A DNA stretch of 64,000 nt, from the NCBI RefSeq assembly GCF_000211815.1, contig NZ_GL890840.1, forward strand, positions 77,428 to 141,427, written 5' to 3'. Source of the DNA: Moorena producens 3L (GTDB lineage Bacteria; Cyanobacteriota; Cyanobacteriia; Cyanobacteriales; Coleofasciculaceae). Positions 55,919-64,000 of the stretch are shown here, in pieces (within the stretch, counting starts at the first letter, position 1; each line of letters starts with the position of its first letter). The translations under genes were made by a program, and so were the position numbers. Below the pieces are notes generated by a model. That model did no database searches, was not told the origin of the DNA, and saw nothing but the letters and a program-made list of their open reading frames with translations.

Positions 55919-58048
55919 ATGTTCGACTATCTACTCTCAGCGTTAGAAAGACTAAATAAATTACTAGAGCAAGCAGTAATAACAGCACAAGCTGTCTACG
56001 GTTCTCAAGCAGCTACTGACCCTTATCGAGGTCTTCGTATTAATCGCGATCAGGTCAAGCAACTCCTAGATCGTGAACCAGGGATACCTTTGTTTGCAGT
56101 AGATGCAGAAAAAACTGAGTCCGATCAGACTAACAATACACCATTAAACTGGCTGAAACAGACTTTCGGTTTGTCTGAATTTGATTTAGACGTGATGCTG
56201 ATTGCCCTGGCTCCAGAAATTGATTTAAGTTACGAGCGTCTGTATGCCTATCTCCAGGATGATGTCACTCGCAGGCGACCTAGTATTGATTTAGCCTTAA
56301 ATTTACTATGTCCCTCTGCTGAAGCCAAGCTGTTGCAACGAGTTCATTTTGCTCCTGACGCGCCCTTAATCAAACATGGTTTACTTCACTTAATTCCTGA
56401 CCCTCATCAGGTTAAACCACCAATATTATCCTATTATCTCAAGCTAGACGAGCAGGTTATCCATTCTCTGTTAAAACAGAAGAGTCTTGAACCGCATTTA
56501 GAATCTTGGTGTCAATTGATAGATATTCCTGCTGTTGAGGACAAGTTAACGATTAGGGATGACATTAAACACATACTTCCTAAGCTAGTCAAACACGCTC
56601 AACATACCAACCAGCCTCTACATCTGTATTTCTCTGGTTTACATTCTACTGAAAAACGCCGTGGAGCGATCACCCTTGCCGCTCAACTGAACAAGCCGTT
56701 ATTGATTGCGGATTTAGCTCAAGCTTTAGCAATTAAGGAAGAGTTTGACCAACTGCTAAAACTGTTGTTCCGTGAAGCCTGTTTTCACGATGCTATCCTC
56801 TATCTAGAAAGTCTGGAAAGTTGGGATGCACTACAGACCAAAGAGCAGCATCTGTTATATAAAAGCTTACTTGACAGACTAACTGAGGCGAAAGGTGTGG
56901 TGATATTATCTGGAATACAGTCGTGGGTGCCAAAGTTGACCAATCTCCAGGGTGTGATTACTGTACCTTTTGCTACACCGGATTTTTACCAACGGCGCGT
57001 TTACTGGCAAGCTAGTTTAGAAACTAAAGGAATTGTACTTAGCGATCGCGACTTGGATACCCTAGCCAATCGTTTTACCTTGAGTTCAGCCCAAATAGCA
57101 GGAGCAGTGACAACTGCTTGTAATCAGGCTTTGTGGCGTGCTGCTGCCGAATTTGAAGAATTGCCATTAAACAGTACAATTAAGCCAACCCTAAATGACT
57201 TATTAGCAGCGGCTCGTGACCAATCTGGTAACAATTTAACTGAATTAGCCCGCAAACTTAACCTTAAGTATAGTTGGCAAGACATTATCTTACCCGCCGA
57301 TCAACTTGCTCAGCTCAAAGAAATTTGTAATCAAGCCAAGTATCGTCATATTGTCTATGAAAAATGGGGCTTTCACCGCAAGCTGTCCATTGGCAAAGGA
57401 TTAAATGTACTATTTTCAGGTCCACCAGGCACAGGTAAGACCATGGCGGCGGAAGTGATTGCTAATGAACTACAGCTTGAGCTATACAAAATTGATTTAT
57501 CCCAGGTTGTCAGTAAGTACATTGGCGAGACTGAGAAAAATTTGAACCGCATTTTTATGGCTGCCGAAACAGCTAACGCTATCCTTCTGTTTGACGAGGC
57601 AGATGCTCTGTTTGGCAAACGCTCTGAAGTTCGAGATGCTCATGACCGCTACGCCAATATTGAAGTTGGGTATCTGTTGCAGAAGATGGAGGAATATGAG
57701 GGGATATCAATTTTGACAACAAATTTGCGCCAAAATTTAGACGAGGCATTTGTGCGTAGGTTAGCCTTTACAGTTCACTTTCCCTCACCAGATGAAGCTA
57801 GTCGTCGGCGCATTTGGGAGGGGATTTGGACTGAGGAAATCCCCTTGTCAGCAGATCTAGATTTTGAGTTTTTGGCACGGCAGTTCAAATTGAGTGGAGG
57901 GAATATTAAAAATATTGCCCTAGCAGCAGCTTTTCTAGCGGCTGAAGCAGGTAGTGCAGTGATGATGGAACATCTGTTACAGGGAACTCGGCGGGAGTAT
58001 CAGAAGATGGGTAAGGTATGGAGTGATGGAATGCGATCGCTTAAATAA
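55919..58048 (+). CDS. AAA ATPase resembling contractile-injection-system ATPase (Cis15/Afp15-like)
   Basis: A 709-residue protein. The N-terminal half (1-~440) contains an inactive-looking ATPase-like region (LYFSGLHSTEKRRGAITLAA). The C-terminal AAA module has Walker [21 protein letters not shown] (~501-508), KYIGETEKNLNRIF, Walker B AILLFDEADALFGKRSEV, sensor 1 ISILTTNLRQNLDEAFVRR with the Arg finger and a sensor 2 region LSGGNIKNIALAAAF. This architecture matches AAA ATPases found in extracellular and thylakoid-associated contractile injection system clusters. No sheath, tube or baseplate genes are in the window, so the role is uncertain. The flanks are IS debris and a small membrane-protein gene. 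Confidence 0.8.
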   Translation: MFDYLLSALERLNKLLEQAVITAQAVYGSQAATDPYRGLRINRDQVKQLLDREPGIPLFAVDAEKTESDQTNNTPLNWLKQTFGLSEFDLDVMLIALAPEIDLSYERLYAYLQDDVTRRRPSIDLALNLLCPSAEAKLLQRVHFAPDAPLIKHGLLHLIPDPHQVKPPILSYYLKLDEQVIHSLLKQKSLEPHLESWCQLIDIPAVEDKLTIRDDIKHILPKLVKHAQHTNQPLHLYFSGLHSTEKRRGAITLAAQLNKPLLIADLAQALAIKEEFDQLLKLLFREACFHDAILYLESLESWDALQTKEQHLLYKSLLDRLTEAKGVVILSGIQSWVPKLTNLQGVITVPFATPDFYQRRVYWQASLETKGIVLSDRDLDTLANRFTLSSAQIAGAVTTACNQALWRAAAEFEELPLNSTIKPTLNDLLAAARDQSGNNLTELARKLNLKYSWQDIILPADQLAQLKEICNQAKYRHIVYEKWGFHRKLSIGKGLNVLFSGPPGTGKTMAAEVIANELQLELYKIDLSQVVSKYIGETEKNLNRIFMAAETANAILLFDEADALFGKRSEVRDAHDRYANIEVGYLLQKMEEYEGISILTTNLRQNLDEAFVRRLAFTVHFPSPDEASRRRIWEGIWTEEIPLSADLDFEFLARQFKLSGGNIKNIALAAAFLAAEAGSAVMMEHLLQGTRREYQKMGKVWSDGMRSLK

Positions 58049-58293
58049 TCCGGCCACGGTCAGTAGTGAGCCAGTTTTACACTAACGACTTACCTAGTGC
58101 GATTGTAAGCATTCAGCCGTTGGCCTTTGGCCAAGGCTGATAGCTGAATGCTTACGTGCTATTTACCTGATTAAGCCACAAGTATAATACTGTAATCCTT
58201 AGGCGATCGCGAACATATTATTGATCAAGTTATTTCTCTTTATTACTGTTATCTTATTTCTAGAATTATTTTAGCTTCCAAAAGAAGCTAAAT
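58049..58293. repeat. Spacer with GTAAGCATTCAGC hairpin
   Basis: GTAAGCATTCAGC and GCTGAATGCTTAC (about 58106-58156) enclose TTGGCCTTTGGCCAA, making a strong nested hairpin just after the AAA gene. The same family occurs at 15035-15215. It could act as a terminator here. Confidence 0.65.
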
Positions 58294-58671
58294 TCAATTC
58301 CCAGACTGACGCCCTAATTCATACACACCACAGCTCATACAAGCAATAATCCCGATACTGATTGCCCAACTGTGTCCGAGGCTAATTTCCACGGCGTAGT
58401 TACAAACTGCACCAATGACTAAAAAAGGCAAAATGCTGACAATTGACGCATAGAAAGCGTTTTGAGATTCTCTGACCTTACGGGTTCGTTCAAATTCCTG
58501 AGCCGAGATGTAAAAGAATCCCTCAGCAAAGTTAAACCAGCGGTTCAATTGCTCCATAATCCATTGCCTCAAGGACGAGAGGCTTAAATATAGCGCTAGA
58601 GACCACAAAGATGCTCCTGCGATCGCTGTAGTATCCACCTCGAATCGGAAGGGCAAAAATTCAGTCAGCAT
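58294..58671 (-). CDS. Small membrane protein of unknown function
   Basis: A 125-residue protein starting MLTEFLPFRFEVDTTAIAGA. Hydrophobic segments are at ~15-35, ~74-92 and ~98-118, separated by an amphipathic stretch (RQWIMEQLNRWFNFAEGFFY ISAQEFERTRKVRES). The C-terminus has CMSCGVYELGRQ. I do not recognise a family. Composition and codon use look genuine. Confidence 0.6.
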   Translation of the reverse strand: MLTEFLPFRFEVDTTAIAGASLWSLALYLSLSSLRQWIMEQLNRWFNFAEGFFYISAQEFERTRKVRESQNAFYASIVSILPFLVIGAVCNYAVEISLGHSWAISIGIIACMSCGVYELGRQSGN

Positions 58672-59411
58672 CAGTTCACGGATAGGGTAGGCTGGGGCAA
58701 GTTCATGACTAAGTTAACCAACATTTAACATCTCTATTTGAGTTGATCGCTTTAGTGTTAACGGTTAACGGTAGACACGCGCACAGTAGACACGCGCACA
58801 AAGGTTAGTCAAAGGTCAACCCTTAACAAAAAATCTAATCCTTAAATTGTGCAAGTTAAATGTGTATTAGCCTCTTGAGGTATCTTAACAAAACTCAAGA
58901 TTTTGATAAATACCTAAAACAACCCAAACACCCTGCTGATGGTAGGTGATCTGGAGGGATATAATTGACAATCAAACCGCTAAATCCTTCGCGTAGCGTC
59001 GGCTTTGGCGAAGATTACAGCAGGGGATTCTTAAGAGCATAAAACTCTTACTGGCTGATTCAAACAGCCTCTACACCCTCCGATAAAATCATCGGGCTTA
59101 CTTGTATGTTTTTTTTATGGTTCATGTTTCTAGCAGAGGCTTTTCAGCTTGCACAAGAACCGGTGCTTTTTTCTGCGTAGGAGACGCTACGCGAAAGAGC
59201 GCATTAAATCAATTTATGCCAGATTTATACTAGCTAAAATTATCAAGAATCGCAATCAACTTGATCTTCAATTCCCAAGGGGCTGTGTGGGTCACCTGCG
59301 TCCGCACTTTATACGCCCCATCTCCCGCACTTGTCTTTGGGCTATAACGGGAGTCCCCAAGGAGTTGAATGATGGAAAGACCCCTAACTAGCTAAAGCCA
59401 GACTAGAACTA
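58672..59411. repeat. Intergenic region with dispersed hairpin repeats
   Basis: About 740 bases. Two dispersed hairpin repeats lie at 58988-59013 (TTCGCGTAGCGTCGGCTTTG GCGAAG) and 59171-59197 (reverse). ACACGCGCACAGTAG is duplicated in tandem near 58775-58799. An 80-codon frame at 59149-59391 crosses the second repeat and has no protein-like conservation. Confidence 0.5.
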
Positions 59412-60023
59412 ATGCGCAGTGGTTATTTATCAAGGCTTCTAATTTTCGCTGGACTGAGTTTAACAAGTTCAATCGGTTTAAGTACCCATTCGAGTTTCCC
59501 CAGCCAGCCAGTAACTGCATCAGAACCTCCCTCAACCTTGGTAGCCGGAGTAAGAAGTTTTGCCAAAGGGGGTTCCTTTCCCGTAGAAAACTTCCGGGGC
59601 TACACCTCTGGCTTCGGTTACCGACCCTCTCCTAGAGGTTCTGGATGGGAATTCCACCGAGGTTTAGACATAGCTGCCCCTGAAGGAAGCTATATCCGTA
59701 ACTGGTGGAGTGGTAAAGTAATTAAAATTTCTGATGGTACTGCTTGCGGCACCTCAATAACTATCCAATCGGGCAAGTGGCAGCACATCTACTGTCACAT
59801 GAAAGGATACGCAGTTAAAAATGGAGGTACTCGCTATTTAATTGACAACTCCGGTGGGATTCGGATCAAGGAAGGCCAACTGTTGCCTTCTGGAGCCAGA
59901 ATCGGTCGAGTAGGGATGACTGGTCGTACCACTGGTCCTCATCTGCACTGGGGATTGAAGTATGGCAAGCAATATGTTGACCCAGCCCAGGTGCTGCGTG
60001 CAATGTATAAAACACGAGCTTGA
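59412..60023 (+). CDS. M23-family (LytM-like) metallopeptidase
   Basis: A 203-residue exported protein with an N-terminal signal sequence (SRLLIFAGLSLTSSIGLSTH). The peptidase M23 domain spans ~60-195. The zinc ligands are in EFHRGLDIAAPEGS (HxxxD) and HLHWGLKYG (HxH), with YTSGFGYRPSPRGSGWEF before them and IYCHMKGY between. Such enzymes cut peptidoglycan cross-links, or serve as scaffolds. Both His pairs are intact, so it is likely active. It is followed by TTAACCAT direct repeats (60040-60080) before convergent ftsH. Confidence 0.9.
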   Translation: MRSGYLSRLLIFAGLSLTSSIGLSTHSSFPSQPVTASEPPSTLVAGVRSFAKGGSFPVENFRGYTSGFGYRPSPRGSGWEFHRGLDIAAPEGSYIRNWWSGKVIKISDGTACGTSITIQSGKWQHIYCHMKGYAVKNGGTRYLIDNSGGIRIKEGQLLPSGARIGRVGMTGRTTGPHLHWGLKYGKQYVDPAQVLRAMYKTRA

Positions 60024-60118
60024 TTGGGACAAATGCTAATGGTTAATGGCCATTAACCATTAACCATTAACCATTAACATGTTTCAAACATGCATGCCTT
60101 TGATCGTTTAACTAGAAA

Positions 60119-62068
60119 CTACGAAACTACCAATTGTTCCTTGCACATCTGGGTGTGTTCTTCTACAATTTTGCGTAACTGGTCTCCTTCGATAGTTTCT
60201 TGATCTATCAACAGGTCTACTAATCGGTCAATGATTACCCGATTTTCCCGGACTAACTGACGAGCATGGCCATGGCAATGCTGCACAATTGTGCGAACTT
60301 GGGCATCAATGTGGGCAGCAATTTTCTCTGAGTACTCAGCCCTATTAATCACATTACCCCCTAGAAAGACTTCTCCCCCTGGATCTTCTAAGGACAGAGG
60401 ACCCAAATCACTCATTCCAAAGCGGGTTACCATCTGCCGTGCTCGCGAGGTAACTTGTCGCAAGTCCCCAACAGCACCAGTAGTCACTTCAGCCTCACCA
60501 AAAATTTCTTCTTCTGCCGCTCTACCCCCTAAAGCAGCAGTAATTTGGGCTTTGAGTTGAGCCCGAGTAATCAAACCTTGCTCTTCATCAGGAATATACC
60601 AGGTCAAACCACGGGCTTGCCCTCGGGGAATTAGGGTTACTTTCTGTACCGGGTCGTGATCCGGTAGGAGGGTAGAAATTACAGCATGTCCTACTTCATG
60701 GTAGGCAATTAATCGCTTATTCTTGCTGTCCACTAGAGGAGTGCCTTCCATCCCAGCTACCACCCGGTCAATAGCATCATTGATTTCGAGCATAGTAATG
60801 GCATCTTTGCGGCGGCGGGCAGTCAGGATTGCCGCTTCGTTGAGTAGGTTGGCTAAGTCAGCACCAGTAAACCCAGGGGTACGCTTAGCAACAGTTTCTA
60901 GACAAACCTCAGGGTCAATCTTTTTGTTGCGAGCGTGGACTTCCAGAATGTTATTCCTGCCTTTGTAGTCAGGGTAATCCACAATAACTTGTCTGTCAAA
61001 GCGTCCAGGACGTAATAGTGCAGCATCCAGGACATCTGGGCGATTAGTGGCAGCAATAATAATAATACCTGTGTTGCCTTCAAACCCATCCATTTCCGTG
61101 AGCAATTGGTTAAGGGTTTGCTCCCGTTCATCGTTTCCACCGCCAATTCCTGCTCCCCGTTGCCGTCCTACCGCATCAATTTCATCAATGAAGACCAAGC
61201 AAGGGGCATTTTCTTTGGCTTTTCTGAACAAGTCACGGACACGGGAGGCACCAACGCCCACAAACATTTCCACGAATTCGGAACCAGAGATGCTAAAGAA
61301 GGGAACTCCTGCTTCACCAGCGATCGCTTTGGCTAAGAGAGTTTTACCAGTTCCTGGAGGACCCACTAGCAGCACACCTTTCGGGATCCGTGCTCCAACA
61401 GCAGTAAAGCGTTCTGGTTGTTTGAGGAATGTGACAACTTCTTGCAATTCCTGTTTAGCTTCTTGAATACCTGCTACATCATCAAAGAGAACCCCGGTTT
61501 TGGCTTCCATCTGAAACCGTGCTCGGGATTTGCCAAAGTTTAAGGCTTGACCAGAATTACTCGCAGAGCGTCGCAGGATCATCATCAAGCCTGCTAGTAA
61601 CAACAGAATGAAAAATAAGTTGGCAATTAGACCTAAAGCGGCTGAGTTATCCGCAGAGCGCCTAATTTCAGTGGGAACATTCTGTTGACGGAGTTCCTTG
61701 AGTAGCAAGGAGTTTTGATCGAACAAAGCAACTCGTTGAGGAGGTTCATTCTCATTGGACCCCTCTAAGCTAACTTTAGCAATCTTAGTGGCTTCATCGA
61801 TTTCTATTTTAGTGACGTCCCCATTTTTAACTTTCTTTAATAGCTCACTATAGGTTAGAGATTTCTCTTGTTTAAGCTGTGCTTGGGCTGGGGTACCCAG
61901 TATCACCCCTTGCCAAAGGAGCAAACTGGCAGCAATACGCCATAATTTGACTAACTTGCGCTTTTCCTGGGGTTCCTGTAATCTAACCTCAGGATTTGCC
62001 AGCGGCTGTGGAGAGGTGTTTACCTCTGCATTACCCATCCATGCTCTCATCCAGAAACGTTTCTTCAT
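60119..62068 (-). CDS. ftsH: ATP-dependent zinc metalloprotease FtsH
   Basis: A ~649-residue thylakoid or cytoplasmic membrane protease; cyanobacterial FtsH complexes degrade damaged D1 in PSII repair. Two membrane segments (~40-60 and ~145-165) flank a lumenal domain. The AAA module has [53 protein letters not shown] and the second region of homology ([18 protein letters not shown]). The zinc site is HEVGH in [18 protein letters not shown] prefer the ATG at 62068 ([10 protein letters not shown]); a TTG 11 codons upstream (62101) is also open. Confidence 0.95.
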   Translation of the reverse strand: MKKRFWMRAWMGNAEVNTSPQPLANPEVRLQEPQEKRKLVKLWRIAASLLLWQGVILGTPAQAQLKQEKSLTYSELLKKVKNGDVTKIEIDEATKIAKVSLEGSNENEPPQRVALFDQNSLLLKELRQQNVPTEIRRSADNSAALGLIANLFFILLLLAGLMMILRRSASNSGQALNFGKSRARFQMEAKTGVLFDDVAGIQEAKQELQEVVTFLKQPERFTAVGARIPKGVLLVGPPGTGKTLLAKAIAGEAGVPFFSISGSEFVEMFVGVGASRVRDLFRKAKENAPCLVFIDEIDAVGRQRGAGIGGGNDEREQTLNQLLTEMDGFEGNTGIIIIAATNRPDVLDAALLRPGRFDRQVIVDYPDYKGRNNILEVHARNKKIDPEVCLETVAKRTPGFTGADLANLLNEAAILTARRRKDAITMLEINDAIDRVVAGMEGTPLVDSKNKRLIAYHEVGHAVISTLLPDHDPVQKVTLIPRGQARGLTWYIPDEEQGLITRAQLKAQITAALGGRAAEEEIFGEAEVTTGAVGDLRQVTSRARQMVTRFGMSDLGPLSLEDPGGEVFLGGNVINRAEYSEKIAAHIDAQVRTIVQHCHGHARQLVRENRVIIDRLVDLLIDQETIEGDQLRKIVEEHTQMCKEQLVVS

Positions 62069-62421
62069 GGCTGTTTGCTCTTTGGTCTTGCCTTGACTCA
62101 ACTCCTGGGTAAACCTAGTTAGGCTTCAATGAATTCACGCCCTTGAGTTGAAATTTCTTTCACTTTCTAGTCTAGCTCCCTAAAATCCGGCTTTAGCTGT
62201 AAGAAACTCATCTGAAGTCCGCTAGCATCGGTAACCTGCTCTTGCCTAGATGGGGTTTGCAAACCTCACCCTGTTTTTTTCTTAATCCTCTCTGCTGTAG
62301 ATACCTTGCCTGGAACATCTCTACAAATGGTAACCATACAACTGGACACGAGATCACTAGTTGACCTTGTACTTTTGAGAGTCAACCATCAACCGTCAAC
62401 ATTCAACAAACATCTGATCAA
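62069..62421. other. Intergenic region between nrdR and ftsH
   Basis: About 350 bases, presumably the ftsH promoter region. A TCAACCATCAACCGTCAACA repeat-phrase (62382-62404) resembles the GTCAAC-type sequences near 12660 and 53445. Nothing else is seen. Confidence 0.4.
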
Positions 62422-62952
62422 TTACACCGAAGTGGATGTCTTTATTTCTTCTACCTGATCTGAGGGGGTTGGCGGAACCTGGGGGATTTCCATTGGTACA
62501 TCTTCCTGTTGGAGATCCTCTAGGGTAGTGACAAAATCTCTAATCCCTTGAAATTTTCCATAGACGGAAGCAAAGCGTACATAAGCCACTTCACTCTCCG
62601 AACGTAGGTAGCGCAAGACTAACTCACCAATTTCGTGACTGATGACTTCCCGACCAAATCGCTGTTGTAATTCTGCTTCAATCTCATCAACCAATGCTTC
62701 CAGGCGTTTGTGGAGAATGCCGGTTTTTTCACAAGCACGTACAATTCCCCGTAACAACTTGGAACGGTCAAATGATTCCCGCTTGCCATCCCGCTTGATC
62801 ACAGTTATTGGCACAAATTCGATCCGCTCATATGTCGTGAAGCGATGTTTGCATCCCAAACACTCCCGACGTCGCCTCACACTTTTCCCTGCCTCAGTAG
62901 AACGAGACTCAAGAACGCGGCTCTCGGTGTGGTGACAAGAGGGGCATCGCAT
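62422..62952 (-). CDS. nrdR: Transcriptional repressor NrdR
   Basis: A 176-residue zinc-ribbon/ATP-cone regulator that represses ribonucleotide reductase genes when dATP is high. The zinc ribbon [10 protein letters not shown]...[12 protein letters not shown] and the ATP-cone [20 protein letters not shown] are complete. The family is typically ~150-160 residues; the extra ~20 form a Pro/Glu-rich tail. It lies downstream of psbT on the same strand. Confidence 0.95.
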   Translation of the reverse strand: MRCPSCHHTESRVLESRSTEAGKSVRRRRECLGCKHRFTTYERIEFVPITVIKRDGKRESFDRSKLLRGIVRACEKTGILHKRLEALVDEIEAELQQRFGREVISHEIGELVLRYLRSESEVAYVRFASVYGKFQGIRDFVTTLEDLQQEDVPMEIPQVPPTPSDQVEEIKTSTSV

Positions 62953-63163
62953 AAGATAATTTTGTTTTCTTGCTGAGTGGACTGATTGGCGGCAGATATT
63001 TGGAACGCCCTAAGAGTCGATACTGTCAAAATAACAATTATATGGAAGGTGAGCCGATATAGACCTATCAACTTCCCTATATCCTATAGGGTCATGCACA
63101 GGGTATTGCGGCTCAGAGCATCCACAGAACTGTTGAATTTCGATCTGAGTAAATCGAGGTAAA

Positions 63164-63259
63164 CTACTTACCAATCTTAGGCGGTTCCCGAAAAGCAATG
63201 GCAAAAAATAGGGTGCCTAGGGCTAAGGTCAAGATTAAGATATAAGCAACTGATTCCAT
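63164..63259 (-). CDS. psbT: Photosystem II reaction centre protein T
   Basis: A 31-residue single-helix PSII subunit: [20 protein letters not shown] then [11 protein letters not shown]. It lies at the PSII dimer interface near Q(A) and is encoded right after psbB in nearly all cyanobacteria. ATG start at 63259. Confidence 0.97.
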   Translation of the reverse strand: MESVAYILILTLALGTLFFAIAFREPPKIGK

Positions 63260-63321
63260 AGCTATAATTGTTGGTTATCTTCTCACTTACCAGTCTACCT
63301 TGCATAGACCACAGAAATAGC

Positions 63322-63360
63322 CAAAAGGCAAAAGAAAAATTTCTTTTCTTCTGCCTTTTG
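63322..63360 (-). terminator. Hairpin between psbB and psbT
   Basis: CAAAAGGCA (63322-63330) and TGCCTTTTG (63352-63360) pair, with inner AAGAAA/TTTCTT complementarity, followed on the minus strand by AT-rich sequence. It may attenuate or process the psbB-psbT transcript. Confidence 0.5.
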
Positions 63361-63396
63361 CTTTTAAGTCAAACTGTGATAAGAGATATTTAACCT

Positions 63397-64000
63397 CTAG
63401 ATAGGCTCTGTCCTACGGGTACTCTTATCACCAAGCTTCTGGAAGAAGCCCCACTCGACTTGCTCTTCCTCTAGGTCAGGATCGACACCAGCAAACACAT
63501 CTCGATAGAGGGTGCGTGAGCCATGCCAGATGTGCCCAAAGAAGAACAACAGAGCAAAGACAGCATGACCAAAGGTGAACCAACCCCGAGTACTAGTGCG
63601 GAATACACCATCAGAGTTTAAGGTTTCACGGTCAAATTCAAAGCCCTCACCCAGCTGAGCAGTACGAGCGTATTGCTTCACATCGAATGGGTCAGTAAAG
63701 GTTTGACCATCAAGAACTCCACCGTAGAAGCTAACTGTGACACCAGCTTGCTCGAAACTATACCTAGATTCAGCCCGTCGGAAAGGTATGTCCGCACGAA
63801 CTACACCATTAGCATCGGTCAAAATGATAGGGAAGGTTTCAAAGAAGTTCGGCATCCGACGAACGGTCAGATCCCGACCTTCACTGTCTGTGAACACCGC
63901 ATGACCTAGCCAACCTTCAGCAATTCCATCCCCTTTGTCCATCGGACCTGTGCGGAACAAACCACCTTTGGCAGGGGAGTTGCCTACATAGTCATAGAAT
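63397..64000 (-). CDS. psbB: Photosystem II CP47 protein, 3' part
   Basis: The frame is open to the window edge, so the N-terminal part lies outside. The remaining ~200 residues are the end of the large lumenal loop E and the last helix: [84 protein letters not shown] and a stromal C-terminus. It is the core antenna of PSII, binding chlorophyll. psbT follows after ~137 bases. Confidence 0.97.
   Translation of the reverse strand, partial: FYDYVGNSPAKGGLFRTGPMDKGDGIAEGWLGHAVFTDSEGRDLTVRRMPNFFETFPIILTDANGVVRADIPFRRAESRYSFEQAGVTVSFYGGVLDGQTFTDPFDVKQYARTAQLGEGFEFDRETLNSDGVFRTSTRGWFTFGHAVFALLFFFGHIWHGSRTLYRDVFAGVDPDLEEEQVEWGFFQKLGDKSTRRTEPI

Noticed and set aside
59149..59391. 80-codon frame before the M23 gene
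   Set aside because: It runs through a dispersed hairpin repeat and shows no protein-like conservation.
1..64000. tRNA, rRNA, tmRNA or RNase P RNA genes
   Set aside because: I scanned the gaps by eye for conserved arm sequences and found none; a covariance-model scan would be decisive.

Overview
The window is chromosomal DNA of a filamentous cyanobacterium. Photosystem II genes (psbEFLJ, psbT, psbB, ycf48, the PSII rubredoxin), NDH-1 genes ndhCKJ, Gap2, a cyAbrB regulator, an Hlip and many GCGATCGC (HIP1) octamers establish this. The dense short palindromic repeats and decayed insertion sequences recall large-genome marine Oscillatoriales such as Moorena/Lyngbya; that placement is an inference and the species is not determined. 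I recognise no tRNA, rRNA or CRISPR array.

Layout. 1-20 kb is mostly housekeeping: a truncated P-loop ATPase, gap2, murC, murB, ybaB/ebfC, an SGNH hydrolase, a low-Mr phosphotyrosine phosphatase, a NarL-type regulator, a pyruvate/indolepyruvate-type decarboxylase, pgi, a wrecked tnpB, dxr and a cystathionine gamma-synthase-family gene. 19.2-26.1 kb is an apparent selenium locus: a PhnCDE-type ABC transporter (permease gene frameshifted) divergent from a gene fusing an NADH-dehydrogenase-like flavoprotein to selenophosphate synthetase (SelD). 26.2-28.5 kb holds a LamG relic, a small ribbon-helix-helix-like gene and a zinc-ribbon-less TnpB.

28.5-33.5 kb is the most notable system: a family 2A encapsulin operon on the minus strand, ordered shell 2, cysteine desulfurase cargo, shell 1. 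The cargo has a ~500-residue disordered, repetitive N-terminal extension, and the two shells are close paralogues. Both shell genes have inverted repeats upstream sharing an AAAAACACTATATAT core. The tnpB element beside shell 1 seems to supply the last codons and stop of that gene.

34.3-43.5 kb returns to photosynthesis and respiration: ndhCKJ, rubA-ycf48-psbEFLJ, a CPBP protease, cyAbrB, sdhB and hli. 43.5-51.3 kb is a repeat and IS graveyard with readable stratigraphy: an IS701/IS4-type element with 21-bp ends sits inside a small MITE-like repeat and has been invaded by an IS4-type element (17-bp TIR, 10-bp TSD), an IS630 and an IS5, plus short palindromes. 51.3-64 kb carries an MscS channel, more IS debris, an AAA ATPase resembling those of contractile injection systems, a small membrane protein, an M23 peptidase, ftsH, nrdR, psbT and the 3' part of psbB.

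Three families of short dispersed palindromes run through the window. The most unusual is a ~100-bp hairpin element (8 copies) with compensatory arm changes; in two copies the loop is inverted relative to the asymmetric outer ends.
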